From an uncultured Flavobacteriales bacterium (lineage in GTDB: Bacteria; Bacteroidota; Bacteroidia; Flavobacteriales_D; Crocinitomicaceae), in assembly GCA_913046365.1 (NCBI GenBank), contig CAJWRM010000003.1:62001-126000 (forward strand): DNA of 64,000 bases, given 5' to 3'. Made by a program: the position numbers and the translations under genes. Numbering within the stretch: position 1 is the stretch's first letter; every line of letters starts with the position of its first letter. Below are positions 1 through 9,900 of this stretch, one piece after another. A model generated the notes under the pieces. That model had not been told where the DNA came from and did not search any database. It was given only the letters and a program-made list of their open reading frames with translations.

Positions 1-26
1 GGGGCTTTAGTATAAAACTATAATTT

Positions 27-65
27 AAAAAAGGGTTGGTTCCAATATGGGGTCAACCCTTTTTT
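27..65. terminator. Bidirectional intrinsic terminator
   Basis: A 12-bp perfect stem (27-38 with 54-65) made of an A-tract plus GGGTTG and its complement works as a hairpin with a T-tract on either strand. It probably ends the leftward pterin dehydratase transcript and a gene outside the window. Between it and position 226 I see no gene or other clear signal. Confidence 0.7.
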
Positions 66-226
66 TATCAAAAATAGGACAAATGAAAAGGTCCAAATTT
101 ACTTGAATTTCCCTTCTTTTTAATTATCACGGCGGTTTTGCAGCTTATAGTCGTATAAATGATCTATGAGCGCTAGGTTTACTTTGAATTTGGTTATCGC
201 TGGAATATTGGAAAGAAATAATACAG

Positions 227-469
227 TTATCTACCGTCCAAAATCAGGTCAATTTCCTTTACTAGTTCATAATCTTTTTCCGTAATTGAATTTGTATCAT
301 GGGTATAGACCTCAATGCTCAGATATTTATAGCTGTATATTTTCAGATCTGGATGGTGGTTTATTTCCTCTGCAACCACCGCTATTTTATTTAATAATGC
401 CAGTGCTTCTTTAAATTCTTGGCATTTTACATTTCTCACGAGTTTTCCATCTGATTCTTCCCATTTCAT
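227..469 (-). CDS. phhB: Pterin-4a-carbinolamine dehydratase
   Basis: An 80-residue protein that matches the small single-domain PCD/DCoH family, somewhat shorter than the usual 95-110 residues. The signature with the paired active-site histidines is visible (EEINHHPDL, about residues 34-42), followed by a later strand with aromatic residues and a threonine (EVYTHD). The enzyme dehydrates 4a-hydroxytetrahydropterin formed by aromatic amino acid hydroxylases. No such hydroxylase lies in the window, so its partner is not shown here. It is transcribed away from the TPP riboswitch and shares a roughly 200-base upstream region with it. Family assignment is firm; the physiological role is inferred. 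Confidence 0.85.
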   Translation of the reverse strand: MKWEESDGKLVRNVKCQEFKEALALLNKIAVVAEEINHHPDLKIYSYKYLSIEVYTHDTNSITEKDYELVKEIDLILDGR

Positions 470-521
470 GATATGAAAATAAAATTTATTAAGCTTTCCA
501 AGTCATGTTTTAAAAAATAAT

Positions 522-529
522 TACTTTTG
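522..529 (+). promoter_or_regulatory. Bacteroidota -7 promoter element for the riboswitch transcript
   Basis: TACTTTTG fits the TAnnTTTG consensus exactly and lies directly before the riboswitch, placing the transcript start near 534-537, the first strand of P1. No good -33 TTTG was found at the usual spacing. Confidence 0.55.
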
Positions 530-533
530 TGGC

Positions 534-612
534 GTCTCTAAGGGGTGCCGAAAGGCTGAGATTATACCCATTGAACCTGATTAGGATAATGCCTGCGCAG
601 GGAAGATGACCG
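534..612 (+). promoter_or_regulatory. TPP riboswitch (THI element)
   Basis: The conserved THI-box blocks appear in order: GGGGTGC, GGCTGAGA, ACCCATTGAACCTGATT, TAATGCCTGCG and AGGGAA. P1 can form between 534-539 and 604-610 with one bulged base. It sits 64 bases before the start codon of a TonB-dependent receptor. Binding of thiamine pyrophosphate is expected to repress that gene. The leader also offers a competing pairing, AAGGGG (540-545) with CCCCTT (647-652), which would open the aptamer; the mechanism (transcription or translation) is not settled by the sequence. Confidence 0.95.
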
Positions 613-675
613 AGCTAGTTAATTATTTATAACCAATAAGAATTAGCCCCTTGTTCTTGTTTAATTTTTTTAAAA

Positions 676-3129
676 ATGAAAACAAGCGTTTTTTTAACAC
701 TTTCTTTTTCTTTATTTATTCTTTTAGGTTTTTCGCAAAAAACACTTTCTGGAGTTGTCAAATCTGAGGATGGATCTGCCATTCCTTATGCTAAAATCCG
801 GGTGGATCAATCGCAGAAAGGAACCATCAGTGATGTAGAGGGGAAGTTCAAAATTGAAAATATTGCTTCTGCTTCAAAGCAGATTATTGTGAGCGCTTTG
901 GGTTATGCCGAGCAAGAAATCTCAATCGAAGGAAATACAAGTAATATAGAGGTTCAGCTGTACAAGCAGGTGCAGAATTTAGAAACTGTCCAGGTAGACG
1001 CGACAAGACCGCAAATTGTTCCCTCTTCAGCTACACAAATTGATAAAGAGGAAGATTTACAAGGTAAAAACTTTGGACAAGACCTGCCGATTTTATTGAA
1101 TGCTATGCCTTCTGTTGTGACTACATCAGATGCAGGTGCGGGAATCGGATATACGGGAATGCGTATTCGAGGAGTTGACGCAGAACGGATCAATGTGACC
1201 ATCAATGGAATCCCTGTAAACGATCCAGAATCCCACGGTGTATGGTGGGTGAATATGCCAGATTTGGTAGGTTCAGTTGACAATATACAGGTTCAGCGCG
1301 GTGTAGGGACTTCTACAAACGGCGCGGCCTCTTTTGGTGCCAGTGTCAATATCAAGACGGACAATATTTCGGAGAAAGCTTACGGTACGATAGATAACGC
1401 TGTTGGAAGTTTCAATACCTGGAAAAGTTCAGTGCGTGCAGGTACAGGATTGATAGGCGGCAAATTCGCGATGGATATTCGTTTATCAAGAGTATTGAGT
1501 GATGGATTTATTGATAGAGCAAGTTCGAATCTCAAATCTTTTTATTTATCTGGTTCCTATGTTGGGAAAAAATCATTAATCAAGGCTGTTGCGTTTAGTG
1601 GTAAAGAACGCACTTACCAATCATGGTATGGAACTCCTGAAAGTGTCATCAATGGTGATGCCGATGAGATGAATGCCTATGCTGACAGGAATTATCTTTC
1701 AGATGCAGAGCGCACAAATTTATTGGCGTCAGGAAGGTCTTATAATTATTATACTTATCAAGATGAGGTTGACAACTACCAGCAGGACAACTATCAGCTT
1801 CATTTTACGCATACATTTTCACCGAAAACGACACTCAACGTTGCCGGTCATTATACAAAAGGTAGAGGGTATTACGAGCAATATAAGTTTGGTGAAAATC
1901 TTTCGGAGTATGGTCTCAGTGATGTAATTGTTGGAGCAGATACTGTAACAAGTACAGATTTAATTCGCCGCCGCTGGTTAGATAACGATTTTGTAGGTGG
2001 TGTATATTCGCTATCTCATACCATAAATTCAAATTTAAGCCTTCAGCTCGGTGGAGCTGGTAATACCTACATAGGTGATCATTTTGGTGAGCTCGTTTGG
2101 GCAAGATATGCATCCGAAAGTGAGATCTATGACCGCTATTATGACAACAATGCCCAGAAATCAGAATTTAGCTCATACCTCAAGGCCGATTATGTTAAAG
2201 ACAATTGGAGCCTATATGCAGATGTTCAGTACCGCTATGTTGACTATAATTTTGGTGGTTTTGATGATGTTTCTGGAAACCTCATTGATTTAGACCAAAA
2301 AGAGGTTTATAATTTTATCAATCCTAAAGTGGGAGGTTCTTTTGCTTTTGATGCAAACAACAGGTTATTTCTGAGCGCTGGTATTGGAAACAGAGAGCCT
2401 GTTCGTAAGGATTTCAGAGAAAGCTCTACGCAAAGCCGTCCAGAGCATGAAACTTTAACGGATTTGGAACTAGGCCACTCTTTTGAGGCTGCCAAGCTTC
2501 AAGTGCGCACCAATATTTATTTTATGAATTACGAAAACCAATTGATTAATACAGGTAAAATAAATGATGTGGGTGCTTACACAAGAATCAATGTCGACGA
2601 AAGCTACAGGCTTGGGATTGAGCTGGCAGCAATTGTCCGACCATTCGATGAGTTAGATGTCCATGCAGGATTTACGTACAGTGAAAATAAGATTGCTTCT
2701 TTTACAGAATACGTTGATAATTATGACGATCCAAATTACGAACAGACACAAATTGACCATGAGAATACTGACATGGCTTTTTCACCGAACGTAATTGGAA
2801 ATGCGGGATTCACTTACAGACCTTTTGATGGCCTTGCCTTAAATTGGATGACTAAATATGTGGGTGATCAATTCCTAGACAATACGTCAAATCAGGATCG
2901 AAAAATTGATGCCTTTACGTATTCAAACGTGAGTCTAAATTACACCATTGAAGACCTTGTTTTTAAGTCGATGACTTTAGGTATTCAGTGCAATAATGTT
3001 TTAGATGCTAAGTATCAAAACAATGGATATACTTGGGGTTATATTGCAGGAGGACAAAGAACAGTAGAGAACTTCTATTACCCCCAAGCCGGGCGTAACT
3101 TTATGTTTAGACTGTTGATTCAGATGTAG
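676..3129 (+). CDS. TonB-dependent outer membrane receptor, probable thiamine transporter
   Basis: An 817-residue protein with a signal peptide ending near residue 20, a CarboxypepD_reg-like beta-sandwich (about residues 22-95), a TonB plug (about 110-225, with the motifs MRIRGVDAERINVTINGIP and QVQRGVGTSTNGAASFGA) and a C-terminal 22-strand barrel that ends in an aromatic-rich strand and the residues LLIQM. Such receptors import scarce ligands across the outer membrane using ExbBD-TonB energy. The TPP riboswitch in its leader points to thiamine or a thiamine precursor as ligand; this is inferred from regulation, not from residues. No inner membrane thiamine permease is adjacent. A strong terminator follows, so the riboswitch appears to control this gene alone. 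Confidence 0.9.
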   Translation: MKTSVFLTLSFSLFILLGFSQKTLSGVVKSEDGSAIPYAKIRVDQSQKGTISDVEGKFKIENIASASKQIIVSALGYAEQEISIEGNTSNIEVQLYKQVQNLETVQVDATRPQIVPSSATQIDKEEDLQGKNFGQDLPILLNAMPSVVTTSDAGAGIGYTGMRIRGVDAERINVTINGIPVNDPESHGVWWVNMPDLVGSVDNIQVQRGVGTSTNGAASFGASVNIKTDNISEKAYGTIDNAVGSFNTWKSSVRAGTGLIGGKFAMDIRLSRVLSDGFIDRASSNLKSFYLSGSYVGKKSLIKAVAFSGKERTYQSWYGTPESVINGDADEMNAYADRNYLSDAERTNLLASGRSYNYYTYQDEVDNYQQDNYQLHFTHTFSPKTTLNVAGHYTKGRGYYEQYKFGENLSEYGLSDVIVGADTVTSTDLIRRRWLDNDFVGGVYSLSHTINSNLSLQLGGAGNTYIGDHFGELVWARYASESEIYDRYYDNNAQKSEFSSYLKADYVKDNWSLYADVQYRYVDYNFGGFDDVSGNLIDLDQKEVYNFINPKVGGSFAFDANNRLFLSAGIGNREPVRKDFRESSTQSRPEHETLTDLELGHSFEAAKLQVRTNIYFMNYENQLINTGKINDVGAYTRINVDESYRLGIELAAIVRPFDELDVHAGFTYSENKIASFTEYVDNYDDPNYEQTQIDHENTDMAFSPNVIGNAGFTYRPFDGLALNWMTKYVGDQFLDNTSNQDRKIDAFTYSNVSLNYTIEDLVFKSMTLGIQCNNVLDAKYQNNGYTWGYIAGGQRTVENFYYPQAGRNFMFRLLIQM

Positions 3130-3149
3130 GATTTCAAGCGATAAAATGG

Positions 3150-3180
3150 AGCAGTGCTTTGATCAAAGCACTGCTTTTTT
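3150..3180 (+). terminator. Rho-independent terminator of the TonB receptor gene
   Basis: A perfect 11-bp stem (AGCAGTGCTTT, 3150-3160, with 3165-3175), a GATC loop and a run of T residues lie 20 bases after the stop codon. Confidence 0.85.
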
Positions 3181-3193
3181 ATTTGGACTAAAC

Positions 3194-3221
3194 TTTGTTA
3201 TGTAGAGAGTATGTATATTTG
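3194..3221 (+). promoter_or_regulatory. Bacteroidota-type promoter
   Basis: TTTG (3194-3197), 16 bases, then TATATTTG (3214-3221), an exact TAnnTTTG. It lies after the terminator and 35 bases before the next start codon, so the beta-barrel gene has its own promoter independent of the riboswitch. Confidence 0.6.
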
Positions 3222-3256
3222 ATCGAGTTTATAAAAACAGACAAAAACAAACAAAA

Positions 3257-4099
3257 ATGAAATTACTTTCTTCTTTAGGCTCAGTCCTTTTAATCTTTTT
3301 ATGTGTTTCTATTCAAGCACAAGATGATATCCTTTCAAACTCTCCTTCAGAAACAGATGATAAACCGTCATATGAGGCACATTGGGCTGGCATGGATCTC
3401 GGATCCGTAATCCTTATGAACTCGGAGTTTGGAACTGATTTTCCAGGTGAAACTTGGCTCGATAATCCATGGTGGGAAAATGATATTGTAAATTCCACGA
3501 CTTTTTCATTCAATATGTTTGAGTACAAGCTACCGATCTTTAAGCAATATTTAGGATTGACCACAGGATTTGGTTACAGAAATACAAACATTGAATTTCG
3601 CGAAAATTACAGATTGAGTTATGATGACCAAGATGTTTCGGCTCAAATTATTAATCTAGAAGAAGAAAACATCTCTGAAATCAAACGAAATTACCTTTCA
3701 GCACATTATTTTACTGTTCCCTTATTACTTGAATTTGCTACAAAGGTAGAGGGTAAAAAGAGTTTTTATTTTAATACAGGAGTTGTTGGTGGTGTTCGCT
3801 TTGCGTCAAGCACTACCTTAAAAGGAAAGTACGATAACGGGGATAAATTCACCAATGTTCGACGCGCAAAATATAACATGAATCCAATTTTTCTAGATGC
3901 TTCGTTTAGAATTGGCTACGGGGCTTTTGGTTTGTTTGGAACTTACAGTTTGACAACCATGTTTAAGACAGCTGCATATACTCAAGCGGTCCACCCATTG
4001 CGTGTAGGAATTACCTGGAACTGGCATTACTCAGGAGACGATAAAAGCACAAAAAACAAGGTTTTGTTTGATGAGGACACTGAAGATATTGACCTTTAA
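3257..4099 (+). CDS. Outer membrane beta-barrel-like protein
   Basis: 280 residues with a signal peptide (cleavage expected after the IQAQ stretch near residue 22). The mature part alternates amphipathic strands with tyrosine- and asparagine-rich turns, as in 8- to 10-strand outer membrane barrels of Bacteroidota (PorT/OMP_b-brl style). The tail is hydrophilic and acidic (DEDTEDIDL) rather than ending in an aromatic residue, so a barrel with a periplasmic extension is possible. It is followed after 9 bases by a lipoprotein gene and is probably co-transcribed with it. No specific function can be assigned. Confidence 0.65.
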   Translation: MKLLSSLGSVLLIFLCVSIQAQDDILSNSPSETDDKPSYEAHWAGMDLGSVILMNSEFGTDFPGETWLDNPWWENDIVNSTTFSFNMFEYKLPIFKQYLGLTTGFGYRNTNIEFRENYRLSYDDQDVSAQIINLEEENISEIKRNYLSAHYFTVPLLLEFATKVEGKKSFYFNTGVVGGVRFASSTTLKGKYDNGDKFTNVRRAKYNMNPIFLDASFRIGYGAFGLFGTYSLTTMFKTAAYTQAVHPLRVGITWNWHYSGDDKSTKNKVLFDEDTEDIDL

Positions 4100-4108
4100 G
4101 TTGCTCTG

Positions 4109-4594
4109 ATGAAATCTTATTTCACTTTAAATACGCTAATATTTTGTATTACTGTTATTTGTTCTTCGTCATGTAAAACGACCAATCAAAAGTTAAATAA
4201 AAAGGACACTGTAGTCAATGTCTTCGATAGTCTTGATTATGATATTGCTTTGGCTTATGATTATAATGGAGAAGGAGGGGATGATATAATAGATACAAAG
4301 GGAAGACTAGCCAACAGGATTTATAAATCAGCTGAGCTTACTTCAACTCAAGTTAAAAGGATTACAGATATATTTTGCAGTAAAGAAACCTATGATAAAC
4401 ATGCATCTGTCGCTGCCTGTTTTGACCCTCATTTTGGGGTTGTATTATATAAAGCTGACACAGTAGTTGCTTTCGTATCTGTATGTTTAGATTGTAATTA
4501 CCTGCATTCATCTATTGAGATTTCGGAAGCCACTGCATTTAGTCATCTCGGTACTCGAAATATAATAGAATTTGAAAAAAATATAGGTTTCTAA
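4109..4594 (+). CDS. Hypothetical lipoprotein
   Basis: 161 residues with a lipoprotein signal peptide and lipobox SSSC (Cys22). The second half carries three cysteines in the pattern AACFDP then VCLDCNY, typical of a small uncharacterised Bacteroidota lipoprotein family in which a conserved CFxPxxG..CxxC arrangement recurs. The CxxC could bind a metal or form a disulfide; this is speculation. It probably shares a transcript with the beta-barrel gene upstream. No function is assigned. Confidence 0.65.
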   Translation: MKSYFTLNTLIFCITVICSSSCKTTNQKLNKKDTVVNVFDSLDYDIALAYDYNGEGGDDIIDTKGRLANRIYKSAELTSTQVKRITDIFCSKETYDKHASVAACFDPHFGVVLYKADTVVAFVSVCLDCNYLHSSIEISEATAFSHLGTRNIIEFEKNIGF

Positions 4595-4626
4595 TATCCT
4601 TTAAAGGGTTTTAGTGAATCAAAATA

Positions 4627-5364
4627 CTAGCACAGGAGATTAAATAATAATCCGGCAGCAATCGCTCCAATGATAGGGCCGATGACAGGGATCCAAGCAT
4701 AGCTCCAATTTGATTGTGCTTTTGATCGTCTAATAAGCGTGTAGACAATTCGTGGACCCAGATCTCGGGCCGGGTTGATGGCATATCCTGTTGTTCCTCC
4801 CAAGGACATTCCAATTGCCCAAACTAAGATCCCAACCGGTAATGCATCTAGTGAACCAATCCCATATTGTAGTTTTTCTATGCCTTCAATTTGAAGTTCC
4901 GGCTTCGCTATATAGAAAATAACAAATACAAGAAAAAAAGTTCCGTATGCCTCACTAAATAGATTTCTAGGCCTATTCTTAATTTGTGGTGCAGTGCAAA
5001 AACAGCCGCGAAAGGTCAGCTCATCTTTTTCGAGCTTAAATTGGTCATAGTAAAGCTGATAATTTAAGAAGCTCCCAATCATCGCTCCCATTAGTTGTGC
5101 AGCCATATACATTGGGACCATCGCCCAGTCAAATTTATTCGCCACAGCCAATCCGATTGTTACGGCAGGGTTTAGGTGCGCGCCACTAATATCTGCAGTA
5201 ATAAATGCAGCAATGAAAACAGCAAATCCCCAAGCCATAGTTATTAAAATCCACTTTGGGTCTTTTCTTCCTTCCGTGCTCTTTAACGAAACATTAGATA
5301 CGACTCCAGCTCCAAACACAATAAGTATACAAGTTCCTAATACCTCAGCTATAAATGGTGTCAC
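4627..5364 (-). CDS. glpF: Aquaglyceroporin (glycerol uptake facilitator)
   Basis: 245 residues with six membrane helices and both pore motifs of the MIP family: HLNPAVT in the first half and INPARDLGPR in the second. An aspartate after the second NPAR is typical of the glycerol-conducting branch rather than strict water channels. It lies 37 bases downstream of the glycerol kinase gene, so the two probably form a glpK-glpF operon that imports glycerol and traps it as glycerol 3-phosphate. A segment with Cys residues (RGCFCTAPQ) lies in a central loop. Glycerol 3-phosphate dehydrogenase is not in the window. Confidence 0.9.
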   Translation of the reverse strand: MTPFIAEVLGTCILIVFGAGVVSNVSLKSTEGRKDPKWILITMAWGFAVFIAAFITADISGAHLNPAVTIGLAVANKFDWAMVPMYMAAQLMGAMIGSFLNYQLYYDQFKLEKDELTFRGCFCTAPQIKNRPRNLFSEAYGTFFLVFVIFYIAKPELQIEGIEKLQYGIGSLDALPVGILVWAIGMSLGGTTGYAINPARDLGPRIVYTLIRRSKAQSNWSYAWIPVIGPIIGAIAAGLLFNLLC

Positions 5365-5401
5365 AATTAATATTTTAGGATAAAATTAAGTATAAATCAT
5401 A

Positions 5402-6880
5402 TTATTGCAGAATCTTTTCTATCCGCTTATTCCAGAGGTCAAGCATTTTCCGATTTTGTTCAGATGATTTTGGGATGAATTCTTTATCCTTTTCCCAAAG
5501 TGACTTCAGCGATTCTTTATTCTCCCAAAATCCACATCCTAAGCCTGCTAAAAATGCAATACCTAGGGCCGTTATTTCTGTTGTTTTGGATCGTACAACT
5601 ATTGTGGATAATAGATTGGCCTGTATTTGCATAAGCAGTGCATTCATACTTGCGCCACCATCGACTTTCAACTTAGAAAATTGAATACCTGAGTCTTTTT
5701 GCATTTCATTAATAATTTCTGTTGACCTTATTGCTATTGCTTCTAATGCCGCTCTCGCTATATGTCCTTGTTTCGTCCCACGGGTAATGCCGAATAAACC
5801 TCCCTTAGCTTCAGGGTTCCAATATGGAGCTCCAATTCCCGCGAGCGAGGAAATGAATGTTATACCTCCATTATCTTCTACTGAGCGTGCTAGTTTTTCT
5901 ATTTCGTCAGTTTCACTGATAATTTCTAATCCATCTCTTAACCACTGAATCAATGCACCTCCAATAAATACGCTTCCTTCTAATGCGTATTCAATTTTGC
6001 CGTTTATTTCCCAGGCAATCGTTGTAAGCATTTTATTTTTGGAGGCCACTGCTTTTGTTCCAGTATTCATCATGCAAAAACAGCCTGTTCCATAGGTATT
6101 TTTGACATCGCCAGCTTCAAAGCACAACTGCCCGAATAGAGCAGCCTGTTGATCTCCAGCAATACCGCAAATAGGTATGGCCATTTCCCATTCCTCAAGT
6201 CTAGCTTCTGCAGAAAACCCCGAACTTGAGACGATTTCAGGAAGCATCGTTTTTGGTATCCCTAGCAACTTAACTAAGTCATCATCCCATTGGTTTTTGT
6301 GAATGTCAAAAAGCATTGTTCGACTCGCATTACTTGAATCGGTAATGTGCTTTTCTCTGTTCGTTAGTTGCCATATGAGCCACGTATCTATTGTTCCAAA
6401 CAATAATCCGCCCTCATTCGCTCTTGACTTAAGCCCAGGAACATTCTCTAAAATCCATCTGATTTTTGAACCTGAAAAATAGGGGTCTAGAAGTAATCCA
6501 GTTTTTTCGGAAATCATGGGTTCTACCCCTTGGATTTTTAATTCGTTACAAAATTTCGCTGTTCTTCTGTCTTGCCAAACGATAGCATTGTATACTGGTA
6601 CTCCCGTTATTTTATCCCAAACAACTGTAGTTTCCCTTTGGTTTGTGATTCCGATTGAAGCAATATCCATTAAAGATATACTGGTTGAAGAAAGTACTTT
6701 TTGGATTGCCAATTTCTGTTTGCTCCAAATCTCTATGGCATCATGTTCTACCCAACCTTCCTTCGGGAAAAATTGCTCAAATTCATATTGAGCCTTGCCT
6801 ATTTCTTTGCCACTTTTATCGAAGATCAATGCCCTTGCGCTTGTGGTACCTGAATCGATGGCCAAGATGTATTTTTTCAT
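5402..6880 (-). CDS. glpK: Glycerol kinase
   Basis: 492 residues, the usual length for FGGY-family glycerol kinases. The N-terminal phosphate loop (AIDSGTTSARALIF, near residue 7), the glycerol-binding NQRETTVVWD, IVWQDRRT and the FGGY signature region (LKVDGGASMNALLMQ) are visible. It phosphorylates glycerol with ATP to sn-glycerol 3-phosphate in the cytoplasm. It is the first gene of a probable operon with glpF. The upstream region (6881-6989) is shared with the divergent dnaE gene; only a poor -7 match (one base too long) was seen for glpK. Confidence 0.95.
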   Translation of the reverse strand: MKKYILAIDSGTTSARALIFDKSGKEIGKAQYEFEQFFPKEGWVEHDAIEIWSKQKLAIQKVLSSTSISLMDIASIGITNQRETTVVWDKITGVPVYNAIVWQDRRTAKFCNELKIQGVEPMISEKTGLLLDPYFSGSKIRWILENVPGLKSRANEGGLLFGTIDTWLIWQLTNREKHITDSSNASRTMLFDIHKNQWDDDLVKLLGIPKTMLPEIVSSSGFSAEARLEEWEMAIPICGIAGDQQAALFGQLCFEAGDVKNTYGTGCFCMMNTGTKAVASKNKMLTTIAWEINGKIEYALEGSVFIGGALIQWLRDGLEIISETDEIEKLARSVEDNGGITFISSLAGIGAPYWNPEAKGGLFGITRGTKQGHIARAALEAIAIRSTEIINEMQKDSGIQFSKLKVDGGASMNALLMQIQANLLSTIVVRSKTTEITALGIAFLAGLGCGFWENKESLKSLWEKDKEFIPKSSEQNRKMLDLWNKRIEKILQ

Positions 6881-6989
6881 AAAAATGCTGCGTTGATATT
6901 GTGTTCGGAAAAATTACAAAAAATAGTTTTCAACACACGGAAAGTCGGACATTGATTTCTTTATCTTTAATCTTTCAAAGAGATTTTCA

Positions 6990-9900
6990 ATGTACATCAT
7001 TTTTGATACAGAAACCACTGGGCTCCCCCGGAGCTTTAAAGCACCCATTAGTGATGTTGATAATTGGCCGCGCGTTATTCAGCTTGCATGGCAGCTTCAT
7101 GACGATGATGGACGTTTGGTGGAGCACAAAGATTTCTTGATTAAGCCTGATGGATTTGATATACCTTATGGTGCAGAGAAGATACATGGTATTTCTACCG
7201 AGCTTGCATCTAAGGAGGGTGTTGAACTTTCCGAGGGTTTGACCTTGTTTGAAGCCGCGCTTTCAAAAGCTTCGTTTTTGGTTGGGCACAATGTTAATTT
7301 TGATGTCAACGTATTAGGTTGTGAGTTCTATAGAGAGGAAAGGCCTACAGATTGGGTTGACAAAAAAATCCTTGACACTTGTACTGAGAAAACAGCGAAC
7401 ATATGCAAACTTCTAGGGGGTAGAGGTGGTCGATTTAAATTGCCAACCTTGTCTGAATTGCATGAGCATTTATTCGATACTCAATTCACGGAAGCCCATA
7501 ATGCCACTGCTGATGTTGAGGCAACAACGCGTTGCTTCTTGGAGCTTATTCGTTTGAAAACATTCACAGCTGCCGAATTAGAAAAAGCAGATGATTATTT
7601 TATTGCTTATTCAGTAGCTAATCCAGAGGTAATTCAGCCTGTTGGCTTGAAACACCTTAACCTAAAAGCTGAAAGTGAAAAGCTAAGAAATGATACCGAG
7701 CATCTTGGGTCTTCCAATGTTGATCAAGAGGGTATGGTTGATCTTCAGCAGCTTCAAGACCTAAGCTTTACACATTTGCATAACCACTCTCAATATTCCA
7801 TTCTTCAATCCACAGCCAAGGTCTCAGGAATTATTGAAAAAGCTTTTGAGCATGGTATGCATGCTATTGCTTTGACTGACTCTGGTAATATGATGGCCGC
7901 TTTTCATTTTGAGGCTGCTGCAAATAAAATCAATAAGCGAATTCGTTCGGAAAAGGCGCAAGCAGAGGAAGAAGGAAGGGAATACAATAAGAAAGAAATT
8001 TTGCCAATCATTGGTTGTGAATTCAATGTTTGTAGAGATCGAAATGATAAAACTCAAAAGGATAATGGAAGCAAGGTAGTCTTCCTCGCCAAGAATAAAC
8101 ATGGTTATCAAAACCTAATTAAGTTGGCTTCTATCGCCTACACAGAGGGGATGTATTATGTCCCTAGAATTGACAAAGAGATTGTTCAAAAGTACAAGGA
8201 AAACCTCATGGTGCTCTCAGGGGGAATCCAAGGGGAAATATCGAATTTACTTTTAAACGTTGGCGAGAAACAAGCGGAGGAAGCATTAACCTGGTGGAGG
8301 AATACCTTTAAAGAGGATTTTTATATTGAGTTGACAAGACATGGCGTTGACTTAGAATCCAGATTAAATCCGTCTTTGGTAAGACTTGCAAACAAACATG
8401 GTGTAAAGCTTATAGCCACGAATAATTCTTTTTATGTTGAAAAGGAAGATTCTGTTGCCCACGATGTTCTCCTATGTGTAAAAGATAATCAGCTTGTTGA
8501 GACACCTAAAGGTCGCGGTCGTGGTTTTCGTTATGGTCTAGAAAATGACGAGTATTATATTAAGTCTTCTGATCAAATGAAAAAATTATTTCAGGACCTG
8601 CCTCAGGCACTTTTGAATACAGAGGAGGTCGTTAAAAAATGTGACCCTTATCCTTTGGCAAGGGATGTTTTGTTGCCTGAATATGATATTCCCAGTCAAT
8701 TTATTTCAGCAGAGGATAAAAAAGACGGAGGCAAAAGAGGGGAGAATGCATTTTTGCGGCACCTCGTTTATGAAGGGGTCCAAAAAAGGTATACTGAAAT
8801 TGATGATGCGCTTAAACAAAGAATCGATTTTGAGCTATCAACGATTGAAAACACGGGGTATCCTGGATATTTCCTAATTGTGCAGGACTTTTGTAATGCT
8901 GCTCGTGATATGGGTGTGAGTGTTGGTCCTGGAAGGGGCTCTGCTGCGGGCTCTGTAGTTGCATATGCCATCGGTATCACAAATATTGATCCTATTAAGT
9001 ACGACTTACTTTTTGAGCGTTTTTTAAATCCTGACCGTATCTCAATGCCAGATATTGACATTGACTTTGATGATGAGGGGCGGGGAAAAGTAATTGATTA
9101 TGTCATTGAAAAATATGGTGCTAATCAGGTGGCTCAGATTATTACCTATGGAACTATGGCTGCAAAATCTGCAGTGCGGGATACTGCTAGGGTAATGAAC
9201 CTTCCTTTATCCGAGGCTGATCGATTAGCGAAGATGCTCCCAGATATTTCCTTGAATAAGCTTTTTGACATGGAAGAAAGTGACCTCATCGACAAGCTTC
9301 GAAATCAGGAGGAGATATCTAAAGCAAGAGACCTTCGGAAATTATATAAGCAAAATACTTTGTCGGCTGAGGTATTACAAAAAGCTAAGGAAATTGAAGG
9401 ATCTGTTAGAAATACTGGTATTCATGCTTGTGGTGTAATTATTACACCTGATGACTTGACAAATTTTGTTCCTGTAGCAACTGCCAAAGATTCAGATTTG
9501 GTATGTACGCAATATGATAACTCGGTTGCTGAGGATGCTGGTTTGTTGAAGATGGATTTTCTTGGACTCAAAACGCTCACATTGATTAAACATACCATTA
9601 AGTACATTGAACAAACCAAGGGTATCAAAATAAATCCAGATGAGATTCCAATCGATGATAAAGCTACTTATGAGCTTTTTCAGAGAGGAGAAACGGTTGG
9701 TATTTTTCAATATGAGTCGGCAGGTATGCAGAAGTATCTCAAAGAGCTTAAGCCTACTGAGTTTGCTGACTTGATTGCCATGAATGCCCTATACCGACCT
9801 GGTCCAATGGAATATATCCCTTCCTATGTAAAAAGAAAACATGGTGATGAAGATATTGAATATGACCTCGCTGACTGTGAAGAATATTTAAAAGAAACCT

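Noticed and set aside
4598-4612. Small palindrome CCTTTAAAGG followed by TTTT between the lipoprotein and glpF genes
   Set aside because: As a terminator the stem would have no loop and little GC; too weak to call.
6900-6937. Inverted repeat TGTGTT/AACACA between glpK and dnaE
   Set aside because: Only 6 bp with a 26-base spacer in AT-rich DNA; expected by chance.
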